From Methylococcus capsulatus (lineage in GTDB: Bacteria > Pseudomonadota > Gammaproteobacteria > Methylococcales > Methylococcaceae), in the NCBI RefSeq assembly GCF_036864975.1, contig NZ_CP104311.1, forward strand, positions 317,501 to 381,500: DNA of 64,000 nucleotides, given 5' to 3'. Made by a program: the position numbers and the translations under genes. This document shows positions 56,137-64,000 of this stretch, in pieces. The notes beneath the pieces were generated by a model that saw only the letters and a program-made list of their open reading frames with translations, was not told the DNA's origin and did not search any database. Each line of letters starts with the position of its first letter. Position 1 is the first letter of the stretch.

Positions 56137-58247
56137 GCCGCCCGCCACTGTCAGCCGACCTCCTCCGGCGCAACCTGCCGTTGCTGTGCGCCGCCCTGGC
56201 GCTGGGGGTGACGCCGCATGCGGCCGACCTGCCGCCCGCTATCCCCGGTTTCGTCTGGCTGGCCTGCGGCTGGCGGCTAGCGGCGCTGTACCGGAAAGCG
56301 CCAATGCCTTCCCGGATCAGCCTGTTCCTGCTGACCGTGGCCGGGGCGGGGCTGGTGTATCTGCACTTCCACAAGTTCTACGGGCGGGAGGGCGGCACCG
56401 CCCTGTTCCTGGTCGGGCTGGGCCTCAAGCTGCTCGAAATGCGCAGCCTGCGCGACCTGTACCTGGTGGTCTACCTGGCACTGTTCGTCGCCGTCACCGA
56501 ATACCTGTTCTCCCAGAGCATCGCCATCGCCGTTCACACCTTGGCCGTGGTCTCGCTGCTGATGAGCTGCCTGATCGGCTTGAACGGCGGCGAGAACCTC
56601 GGCCTCGCCGGCCGGCTGCGATTGGGCGCTAAGCTGGTGATGCAGGCCATCCCCGTGATGGTGGTGCTGTTCCTGTTCTTGCCCCGCATCGCCGGCCCGT
56701 TGTGGAAGCTGCCGGAAGACGAACCCGGCGGTGCGACCGGACTGAGCGATTCCATGGAGCCCGGCGCGATCAGCCGGCTCGGCCTGTCGCGGGAAACCGT
56801 CTTCCGTGTCGACTTCGAAGGCGCCCTGCCGCCACCGCAGGAGCGCTACTGGCGTGGCCCGGTGTTCTGGCAATACGACGGCCGCCGCTGGACCGCCGGT
56901 TACGACGAACCGCGTCCGGCCCGGCAGCCGCCGCGGCTGTCCGGCGACCGCTACCGCTACGCCCTCACCCTGGAGCCGCAACGGCGGCGCTGGGTGTTTC
57001 CGCTGGAGACGGCGGAAACCCTGCCGGCCGGACTGACGCGCGCCGAGGACGGCTTCCTCCTCGCCGCGGAACCGGTCCGCGAACGCCGACGTTACGTGCT
57101 GTCGTCGCGCCCGGCGGCGGCCTTCGACCCATTGAGCGAGGGTGAACGGCGGCGCGCCCTGCAGATTCCCGGCATGCCCGACCCGCGGGTGCGGGAACTG
57201 GTGGAAAGCTGGCTGCTGGAGAATCCATCCGCCGACGCCGTCGCGCAGCGGGCCTTGCGCCATTTCCGGGACGAACCGTTCATCTATTCCCTGCGGCCGC
57301 CGGCCATCGAGGGCGACCCGGTCGCCGGCTTCCTGTTCGACACCCGGCGCGGCTTCTGCGAACACTATGCCGGGGCCTTCGTCTACCTGATGCGCGTCGC
57401 CGGTGTCCCTGCGCGAGTGGTCACTGGCTACCAGGGCGGACACTGGAACCCAGTGGGACGTTTCCTGGAAGTCACTCAGGCCGACGCCCACGCCTGGGCG
57501 GAAATCTGGATCGACGACAACGGCTGGACACGAATCGATCCCACCGCCGCGGTCGCACCGGAGCGTATCGAGCGCGAGTTGGAATTCGCGGCCGGCGCCG
57601 ACGGCGCGGTGGTGTTCGCCGGCCCGGTGGCGCAGGCCTGGGGAGACCGGCTGTCCAGTCTGCACGGCCTGGTGCGCGAGGCCGGACTGCTGTGGGATGC
57701 GGTCGACCACGCCTGGGTGCGGTGGGTGCTGGCCTACGGGCCGGAGAACCAGGGCCGGCTTTTGGAGCGCTTAGGGGTCATCGACTGGGGCCGGCTGATC
57801 TTTGGGCTGACCGGCCTGCTCGGGCTCCTCGCCCTGACCTCCTTCGCCCTGTTGTGGCCGCGCAGCCGGCCCATCGCCGATCCAGCCCTGCGACTCTATC
57901 GGCGGGCCACCCGAAAACTCGAACGCCAGGGACTCGTCCGCGCGCCCGCCGAAGGCATGCGCGATTTCGCGACCCGTGTCGCCCGCACCCGGCCCGATCT
58001 GGCCGAATCCTTCGGCCGGTTCACGGCGCTGTTTCTGGCCATCCGCTACGGCGGCACAATTCAACCAGCCGCGCTCGAACGCCTGAAGGCGCTGGCGCGG
58101 GAAATCCCGTCACGTCAGCGCGGCGGCCACCAGCACCGCGGCCTCGGCAATCTCGATGGCGGCCCCGAGGGTGTCGCCGGTGCAGCCACCGAGGCGCCGC
58201 AGCATCATGGCCCGCAGCAGCCAGGCGGCCGTCGCGGCCCCGACTAG
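56133..58247 (+). CDS. TgpA-like transglutaminase membrane protein
   Basis: A 704-residue protein with about five N-terminal membrane spans (1-185), a DUF3488-type region, a periplasmic transglutaminase-like domain with triad Cys (GFCEHYAGAF), His (DAHAWAEIW) and Asp (RIDPTAAV), one further span (about 555-580) and a DUF4129-like tail. Its Pseudomonas relative TgpA is essential there. ATG 56133 overlaps the DUF58 stop. The last 46 residues are read through the antisense of cobS (58110-58247), so the 3' ends of the two convergent genes overlap. Confidence 0.9.
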   Translation: MSRPPLSADLLRRNLPLLCAALALGVTPHAADLPPAIPGFVWLACGWRLAALYRKAPMPSRISLFLLTVAGAGLVYLHFHKFYGREGGTALFLVGLGLKLLEMRSLRDLYLVVYLALFVAVTEYLFSQSIAIAVHTLAVVSLLMSCLIGLNGGENLGLAGRLRLGAKLVMQAIPVMVVLFLFLPRIAGPLWKLPEDEPGGATGLSDSMEPGAISRLGLSRETVFRVDFEGALPPPQERYWRGPVFWQYDGRRWTAGYDEPRPARQPPRLSGDRYRYALTLEPQRRRWVFPLETAETLPAGLTRAEDGFLLAAEPVRERRRYVLSSRPAAAFDPLSEGERRRALQIPGMPDPRVRELVESWLLENPSADAVAQRALRHFRDEPFIYSLRPPAIEGDPVAGFLFDTRRGFCEHYAGAFVYLMRVAGVPARVVTGYQGGHWNPVGRFLEVTQADAHAWAEIWIDDNGWTRIDPTAAVAPERIERELEFAAGADGAVVFAGPVAQAWGDRLSSLHGLVREAGLLWDAVDHAWVRWVLAYGPENQGRLLERLGVIDWGRLIFGLTGLLGLLALTSFALLWPRSRPIADPALRLYRRATRKLERQGLVRAPAEGMRDFATRVARTRPDLAESFGRFTALFLAIRYGGTIQPAALERLKALAREIPSRQRGGHQHRGLGNLDGGPEGVAGAATEAPQHHGPQQPGGRRGPD

Positions 58248-58829
58248 CGGCCAGGGCCCGAGTGCCACCAGCGTCGTCGCCGCCGCGAACAGCACGGCGA
58301 CGACGGCCAGCCACCGCGGCAGATGCTCCGCCAGAGGGCTGCCCAGCCCGCCTTTGCGCACATAGGGGGTGGTGATGAGCAGCGCCGGAACCAGCCCGCG
58401 CGCAGCCAGCGGGGCGATGAGCAACGGCAGCCCGCCGGAAAGCTCGGCGACGGCACCGAATTTCACTAAAAGCAGCAGTACGACGGTGGCGACGGCGATC
58501 GGTCCGGAGCGGGGATCCTTCATGATCGTCAGGCTACGCTCCGCATCGCCGTGGCCGCCCACCCAGGCGTCGGCGCTGTCGGCGAGGCCGTCGATGTGCA
58601 GCCCGCCGGTGACGAGTACCCAGACCAGCAACACCAAGGCCGAGGCCAGGGCAGGACCGGCATCCTGCAACAGTAGCCGGGCGGCCAGCAGGACCGCGCC
58701 GATCAAAAGGCCTACGGCGGGATAGCACACGACCGAAAGGCCCAGGGCGCGCGGGGAGAATTCCACGGCGCGCGGCACCGGCAGACGGGTCAGGAACTGC
58801 ACCGCCAGCCAGAAAGGCGAGAGCTTCAA
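58110..58829 (-). CDS. cobS: Adenosylcobinamide-GDP ribazoletransferase
   Basis: Joins adenosylcobinamide-GDP with alpha-ribazole to make the cobamide, at the inner membrane. The 239-residue protein has several membrane segments and the CobS pattern FLTRLPVPRAVEFSPRALG, VLVTGGLHIDGLADSADAWVGG (DGLADSADA metal site) and IMKDPRSGPIA. It ends the cobU-cobT-cobC-cobS run with a four-base overlap to cobC. Confidence 0.94.
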   Translation of the reverse strand: MKLSPFWLAVQFLTRLPVPRAVEFSPRALGLSVVCYPAVGLLIGAVLLAARLLLQDAGPALASALVLLVWVLVTGGLHIDGLADSADAWVGGHGDAERSLTIMKDPRSGPIAVATVVLLLLVKFGAVAELSGGLPLLIAPLAARGLVPALLITTPYVRKGGLGSPLAEHLPRWLAVVAVLFAAATTLVALGPWPLVGAATAAWLLRAMMLRRLGGCTGDTLGAAIEIAEAAVLVAAALT

Positions 58830-59419
58830 AACCGGCCTCCGTGGAACACCAGCCGCGGCGGAGCCTCGCCGTCGCGGACGATGCGGCTCAGACAGGCATG
58901 GGGAACGTCGATCCCGAACAGCCGACTCGCCGGGAACTCCAGCACGCGGCGCAGGATGGCGCGGAGAGTGCCGGCGTGGGTCACCACCAGCCAGTGCCGC
59001 TCGCCGGGCAGGCCCAGCAATTCCTCCCAGGCTGCGGCCACGCGACGTTCGAAGTCCGGATAATGCTCGCCGCCCGGCGCGGGATTGCGGTCAGGCCGGC
59101 GCTGAAAATCCAGCAACTGCTGGCCGTGACGGTCGTACAATTCCGACCACGGCCGCCCTTCCCATTCACCGAAGCCCAGTTCGCTGAAGCGTTCGTCGAC
59201 CCAGGGCTCCAGGCCGAGGAGTCCGGCCAGTTCGCCGGCGAATTCGGCGCAGCGCCGGAGTGGCGATGTGGCGATGCCGGTCCAGGGCAGCCGCTCCGGC
59301 AGCATCACCCGCAACTGCGACCAGCCCCGGGCATTGAGGGGGACGTCGCATCCCCGGCCCAAGCACAGGCCGCCATCGACCTCCCCGTGCCGCAGCAGAT
59401 CGACGGTGACACGGCTCAT
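58826..59419 (-). CDS. cobC: Alpha-ribazole phosphatase
   Basis: A 197-residue histidine phosphatase: [11 protein letters not shown] carries the phospho-His motif RHG, and [17 protein letters not shown] the second His. In a cobU-cobT-cobS context the expected substrate is alpha-ribazole 5'-phosphate. Four-base overlaps link it to cobT upstream and cobS downstream. Confidence 0.9.
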   Translation of the reverse strand: MSRVTVDLLRHGEVDGGLCLGRGCDVPLNARGWSQLRVMLPERLPWTGIATSPLRRCAEFAGELAGLLGLEPWVDERFSELGFGEWEGRPWSELYDRHGQQLLDFQRRPDRNPAPGGEHYPDFERRVAAAWEELLGLPGERHWLVVTHAGTLRAILRRVLEFPASRLFGIDVPHACLSRIVRDGEAPPRLVFHGGRF

Positions 59420-60456
59420 CCGCCCGACACCCCCGCCTCGGCGAAAGTCGCCATCTCGTTATGCAAGGCACAGGCCGCCCGCAACAGGGGCACGACCACC
59501 GCCGCCCCACTACCTTCGCCCAGCCGCATGCCCAGATCGATCAACGGTTCCGCGCCCAGCGCCTCCAGCACCAAGCGATGGCCCGGCTCGGCCGAGCGGT
59601 GGGCATAGAGGAACCACTCCGCGCAGACCGGGTGCATGCGGACCGCCAGCAAGGCTGCGACCGTGGTGATGAAACCGTCCACCAGCACCGGAAGGGAGGC
59701 TGCGGCAGCGGCGAGATAGGCACCGGTCAGCGCGGCGATCTCGAATCCCCCCAGGTGGCGGAGGATTTCCGCAGGATCGCGCAGTGCTTCCCCGTGCACC
59801 CGCAGGGCCGTTTCGATCACCTCGCATTTGTGGCGGATGCCGGCGCCGTCGAGCCCGGTGCCGGGGCCGGCCAGCCGTTCCGGGCCGACGCCGAGCAGAG
59901 CGCAGGCCAAAGCCGCGGCGGAGGTGGTGTTGGCGATTCCCATTTCGCCGCCAATGAAAAGCAGCGCGCCGTAGCGCTTTGCGCGCGAAACCGCTTCCGC
60001 GCCGGCCGCCAGCGCCCGGTCGCGCTGAGCTTCCGACATCGCGGGCTGGCGGGTGAAATTGGCTGTGCCATTGCCGGCGCGGGCGTCGACGAGGCCGGGG
60101 CTTGCGAGCGGCCCGGCCACGCCGGCGTCGACGACCTCCAGCACCGCGCCGATCTGCCGCGCCAGGACGCTGATGGCGGCGCCTCCTGCCGTGAACACAC
60201 GGCACATCTCCCGCGTGACCGATTGAGGAAACGCGGAAACGCCTTCCTCGGCGACCCCATGGTCGCCGGCGAACACGCTGATCCAGATCCGCTCCAGCGA
60301 CGGCCGCCCGCTCCCCTGCATGGCGGCCAGGCGCGCGGCCAGATTTTCCAGCCGGCCCAGCGATCCCGGCGGTTTGGTGAGTTCGGTCTGGCGCCGCAAT
60401 GCCTGGCGAAAAATGTCGCCGCTGGGCGAAACGATGTCCGGGAGTTTCCAGCTCAT
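59416..60456 (-). CDS. cobT: Nicotinate-nucleotide:dimethylbenzimidazole phosphoribosyltransferase
   Basis: A 346-residue enzyme that makes alpha-ribazole phosphate from DMB and NaMN. Family phrases: [39 protein letters not shown] and [20 protein letters not shown], with the catalytic Glu near the C-terminus ([11 protein letters not shown]). ATG 60456 overlaps the cobU stop. A longer frame to 60498 lies inside cobU and is rejected. Confidence 0.95.
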   Translation of the reverse strand: MSWKLPDIVSPSGDIFRQALRRQTELTKPPGSLGRLENLAARLAAMQGSGRPSLERIWISVFAGDHGVAEEGVSAFPQSVTREMCRVFTAGGAAISVLARQIGAVLEVVDAGVAGPLASPGLVDARAGNGTANFTRQPAMSEAQRDRALAAGAEAVSRAKRYGALLFIGGEMGIANTTSAAALACALLGVGPERLAGPGTGLDGAGIRHKCEVIETALRVHGEALRDPAEILRHLGGFEIAALTGAYLAAAAASLPVLVDGFITTVAALLAVRMHPVCAEWFLYAHRSAEPGHRLVLEALGAEPLIDLGMRLGEGSGAAVVVPLLRAACALHNEMATFAEAGVSGG

Positions 60457-60968
60457 GGCGCCCCCTTCAACACCTGGGGCAGACCGGCCGCGACCCATAC
60501 CACCCGGTCACAGAGCGAGGCGAGATCCTGATGCAGCCAGCCGGCCTCGTCGACGAAACGGCGCGCCAGCGGATTGACGGGCACGATGCCCTGGCCGACT
60601 TCATTGCTCACGAGGCAGACCGGACCCGACAGAGCCGGCAGCACCCGCAGCAGCGCCTGCCTTTCCCGCCGGAACACCTCCTCGCCTTCGGCCAGCAGAT
60701 TGCTCAGCCAGAGGGTCAGGCAGTCCACCAGCACGAACCGGCCGGGGCCGGCGTTCTCCTCCAAGCTGGCGGCCAACGCCAGCGGCTCTTCCACGGTCAG
60801 CCAGGACTTAGGGCGCCTCGCCCGGTGGCCGCCGATGCGCGCCGCCATTTCGGCATCGCCCGCCGCGGCGGTCGCGACATACACGACCTCCAGCCCCGAC
60901 AGCCCGGCGCGCTGCTCGGCGTGGCGGCTCTTCCCCGAGCGCGCGCCTCCTAGGATCAATTCCTTCAT
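60453..60968 (-). CDS. cobU: Adenosylcobinamide kinase/guanylyltransferase
   Basis: A 171-residue bifunctional enzyme that phosphorylates and then guanylylates adenosylcobinamide. P-loop GGARSGKS (about 7-14), [10 protein letters not shown] and [14 protein letters not shown] are typical of CobU; the guanylylated His lies in IGGHRARRP. It is the first gene of the cob run. Only about 80 bases separate it from the upstream gene, too few for a cobalamin riboswitch. Confidence 0.94.
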   Translation of the reverse strand: MKELILGGARSGKSRHAEQRAGLSGLEVVYVATAAAGDAEMAARIGGHRARRPKSWLTVEEPLALAASLEENAGPGRFVLVDCLTLWLSNLLAEGEEVFRRERQALLRVLPALSGPVCLVSNEVGQGIVPVNPLARRFVDEAGWLHQDLASLCDRVVWVAAGLPQVLKGAP

Positions 60969-61049
60969 GCGTTCGTTCTTTCCCGATCACGGCGGCCCAC
61001 ACCCGCCGCATGACCCATTGTAAGCGCTCCGCACACTGGCGGACGATGC

Positions 61050-62831
61050 TCAGATGGACCGGGAATTTTCGAACCAGCGCGCGAAATCGTCCGCAGCAAG
61101 CGGCTCCGACAGCTGGTAGCCCTGGTATTCACCGCAACCGCAGCGTTTGATGCACTCCAATTCCTCCGGGGTTTCCACGCCTTCGGCGATCACTTCCAGC
61201 CCCAGGCTCGTGCCCAGCGCGACGATCGCCTTGACGATGAGTTCATTGGCAGGGATCCGGTCAATTCCGCTGACGAAGGAACGGTCGATCTTGAGACGGT
61301 CGAGCGGAAAGGTCCTGAGATAGCTCAGGCTCGAATAGCCGGTGCCGAAATCGTCGATGGCGAGGCGGATGCCGGAATCGCGCAGCTCCCGCAGGATACC
61401 GACCGAGTTTTCCGCATCCGCCATCACCGTGCTCTCGGTCAGCTCCAGTTCCAAGTGGTCTGGGCGGATGCCGGTCTTTTGCACGATGGCCCGGACCTGG
61501 TCGCAAAAACTCCGGTTCCTGAACTGCAAGGGCGAGATGTTGACGGCCATGCGCAAAGGCGGTAACCCCTGGGAAAGCCAGCGGACCTGCTGGGCACAGG
61601 CCGTCTCGAGTGACCACAGGCCAAGGGGCAGAATCAGGCCGGTTTCCTCCGCCACCGGGATGAATTTCAACGGCGGTACGACACCCAGCGTCGGGTTGAT
61701 CCAGCGCAGCAACGTCTCGGCCCCGACGAGACGGTCGTCCGCCGTCGCCATCTGGGGCTGGAAATAACAGTGGAACTCACCCTTTTCCAGCGCCGCATTC
61801 AGATAGGATTCGAGCGTGACGCGCTCGACCACCGTCGAGTTCATTTCCTCCGTGAACAGTGCGAGCTGGTTACGCCCTTCGCGCTTGGCATGGTACATGG
61901 CCGCGTCGGCCTTGCGCATCAGTCCTTCGACCGTCGTATCGTGTTCAGGGAACAGGACGACGCCAATGCTGGCCGACGCCGTGATCTCATGATCCTGGAT
62001 CAAGAACGGCCGTTCCAGGCTCTGCACCAGCTTGGCTGCCACTGCCAGCGCTTCGTCCGGCCCCTGCACCGGTTCCAGCAGCACCGTGAATTCATCGCCG
62101 CCGAGGCGCGCCACGGTATCCACTTTGCGCACGCAGGCGGCGAAACGGCCGGCTACCCCTTGCAGCAACTGGTCTCCCGCCGCATGCCCGAGGGTGTCGT
62201 TGATCAGCTTGAAACGGTCGAGGTCGATGAACAGCAGGGCGATCCGGTAACCGCCGCGCTGCCCACGCAAACAGGCGCGCTTGAGCCGGTCGTTCAGCAG
62301 CAGGCGGTTGGGCAGGCCGGTGAGCGGGTCGTAATGCGCCAGATAATACAGATGGTTCTGCTTACGGTTGGCAACCTCCTCGAACAGGTCGTGCCCGCTG
62401 CCGATGCCCAGATACAGACCGCCCTCGGTCACGATGAAACCGCTGACCATGTGCCGCATACCGGCGTCGATGATGATCCGGGAGAGATCGTCGATGCTGG
62501 AATCGGCATCGACGATGATCGGCCTGGGGTCCATGAACGCGGCTATGGAGTGCTTGTGGTAGAGGTCCCGGCTGTACGGGTGGAGGAACTGTTCCACCAG
62601 GGAATAACGGTCGATCAGACCCACCGGCCGCATCGCGTCGTCGACCACCGCGGCGGCGGTCAGGGTGGGTTCGTGCAGAAACCGGTCGAGGATGGCGATG
62701 CAGGGGGAATCACGATGATAAGGCGGGAAGCGCCGGGCCAGCACCCGCACCCGCGCATCGGGGGGGAAAGGGATATCGAGATCGGGATGGAGCTGGCTTT
62801 CTCCTGATTCGCTGGTAACGGCGTCCGACAT
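61050..62831 (-). CDS. CBS-GGDEF-EAL cyclic di-GMP protein
   Basis: A 593-residue cytoplasmic protein. An N-terminal pair of CBS-like motifs (about 25-150) leads to a GGDEF domain with intact ARLGGDEF (about 240) and a C-terminal EAL domain. The EAL motif itself reads ETL (VGAETLLRW), which keeps the ExLxR signature; ELTES, AIDDFGTGYSSL and the VIAEGVET loop are also intact. The protein may make or degrade cyclic di-GMP. ATG 62831 (MSDAVTSES) is chosen; a GTG nine codons upstream is possible. Confidence 0.88.
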   Translation of the reverse strand: MSDAVTSESGESQLHPDLDIPFPPDARVRVLARRFPPYHRDSPCIAILDRFLHEPTLTAAAVVDDAMRPVGLIDRYSLVEQFLHPYSRDLYHKHSIAAFMDPRPIIVDADSSIDDLSRIIIDAGMRHMVSGFIVTEGGLYLGIGSGHDLFEEVANRKQNHLYYLAHYDPLTGLPNRLLLNDRLKRACLRGQRGGYRIALLFIDLDRFKLINDTLGHAAGDQLLQGVAGRFAACVRKVDTVARLGGDEFTVLLEPVQGPDEALAVAAKLVQSLERPFLIQDHEITASASIGVVLFPEHDTTVEGLMRKADAAMYHAKREGRNQLALFTEEMNSTVVERVTLESYLNAALEKGEFHCYFQPQMATADDRLVGAETLLRWINPTLGVVPPLKFIPVAEETGLILPLGLWSLETACAQQVRWLSQGLPPLRMAVNISPLQFRNRSFCDQVRAIVQKTGIRPDHLELELTESTVMADAENSVGILRELRDSGIRLAIDDFGTGYSSLSYLRTFPLDRLKIDRSFVSGIDRIPANELIVKAIVALGTSLGLEVIAEGVETPEELECIKRCGCGEYQGYQLSEPLAADDFARWFENSRSI

Positions 62832-62921
62832 GGCGGGGCGCTCCCTGCTTCGATTCACTCGGGAGACCCAACATAACGACGGACCATTACCAAATTGTGA
62901 AAGGCCGGTCCAGCGGACCGC

Positions 62922-63504
<583 letters not shown>

Positions 63505-63739
63505 CAACATACCCTCCACGCTTCGGGTGGTGTGATTGTATGGCCAGACGCACGGCGGCTGTCAACGGACACCACGCTTGCCGCTGCGGGCAACCGGGTG
63601 CATATTGCGGTTTTCGGGCGTGGTGTTCGTCACGCACGCCATGACACAGTCATTTCCGGATGGTAACGTCGCTGCGAAGCCACGGCTGGCAGGCAGCCCG
63701 TTACCGCCATCAGACCTCTTCCCAAGGAGCAGGAGTACC

Positions 63740-64000
63740 ATGCGCATGATCGCAAGCAACACCGCCATCGGCAGACTGAAACGCATCGCTTCGTTCACTT
63801 TTCTCGCTGTTGCCTGGCCCGGGCCAGGCCAAGCGGCGCCCCCCCCTCTGCCCTGTTCGGATGAAATCGCCCGCTACTGCAAGAACCTCGGCCTCGGCGG
63901 CGGCCGCATCCAGAACTGCCTGAAGGAGCACGATGCCCAGCTCTCGCCGGCATGCCGCGCCGGCCTGGAATCCGCTCTCGCCCGGCACCGGGAGATACAG
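63740..64000 (+). CDS. Cysteine-rich-repeat exported protein (partial, cut by window end)
   Basis: The visible 87 residues start with MRMIASNTAIGRLKRIASFT, a signal peptide ending near GPGQAAP, then one unit of a cysteine-rich repeat: CSDEIARYCKNLGLGGGRIQ and NCLKEHDAQLSPACR, the GLG1-type pattern of C...YC...C L ...SP.C. The ATG follows AGGAG twice. The 3' end lies outside the window, so more repeats may follow. Confidence 0.75.
   Translation, partial: MRMIASNTAIGRLKRIASFTFLAVAWPGPGQAAPPPLPCSDEIARYCKNLGLGGGRIQNCLKEHDAQLSPACRAGLESALARHREIQ

Noticed and set aside
59461-60531. 356-codon plus-strand frame
   Set aside because: Antisense to cobT, which is certain.
60969-61049. Cobalamin riboswitch ahead of cobU
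   Set aside because: Only about 80 bases are available and no B12-box-like sequence was recognised.

Overview
The window reads as a high-GC gammaproteobacterial chromosome. The LPS-export/sigma-54 cluster (kdsD-kdsC-lptC-lptA-lptB-rpoN-hpf-rapZ) is typical of that class. A probable hopanoid C-3 methylase (hpnR), next to a KAS II gene and a cobamide nucleotide-loop operon, points to a methanotroph of the Methylococcus type. That lineage is an inference from gene content; no rRNA or tRNA gene was seen.

Layout. 1-8.7 kb: tyrS and erpA (minus strand), an RlpA-like protein, then the core kds/lpt/rpoN/hpf/rapZ cluster. 8.9-10.4 kb: hpnR. 10.6-12.3 kb: an Xre/RES toxin-antitoxin pair and an IS1380-like transposase remnant. 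12.5-24.3 kb: a defence island in one orientation. It holds a small HTH protein, a type III-like methyltransferase (mod), a DUF4160/DUF2442 pair, a type III-like restriction helicase-nuclease (res) and a complete Wadjet system (jetA, jetB, jetC, jetD). Several junctions overlap by 4-8 bases, including res/jetA, so restriction-modification and Wadjet appear to form one transcription unit. 24.5-35.6 kb: a membrane diguanylate cyclase, a small lipoprotein, an HxlR regulator coupled to a KAS II gene, a more A/T-rich patch with a GFA protein and a secreted epoxide-hydrolase-like protein, a GNAT, a LysE exporter, a decayed glycerol kinase, an NnrU protein, pterin dehydratase, an SDR epimerase and an SRPBCC protein.

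35.8-37.6 kb is a recombination scar: a PEP-mutase/isocitrate-lyase-family fragment abuts a SWIM zinc-finger fragment, which is cut on its other side by an intact IS110-family transposase gene. 37.6-46.5 kb: a porin, an ammonium transporter with candidate NtrC and sigma-54 sites, a methyltransferase, an aldo/keto reductase, a lipoprotein amidohydrolase and a secreted protein of unknown function. 46.5-48.9 kb: the 5-oxoprolinase operon pxpB-pxpC-pxpA. 49-53.4 kb: a RelE remnant, asparagine synthase and an ArnT-like glycosyltransferase, and a Rap1a/Tai-like protein. 53.6-58.2 kb: a DUF4136 protein and a MoxR/DUF58/transglutaminase operon. 58.1-61 kb: cobU-cobT-cobC-cobS with 4-base overlaps. 61-64 kb: a CBS-GGDEF-EAL protein, a ferredoxin, a small unknown protein and the start of a cysteine-rich exported protein cut by the window end.

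The strongest candidate for something new is the compound locus at 12.5-24.3 kb, where Wadjet (plasmid closure by a DNA-cleaving SMC machine) is translationally linked to a type III-like R-M system carrying two small DUF proteins between mod and res.
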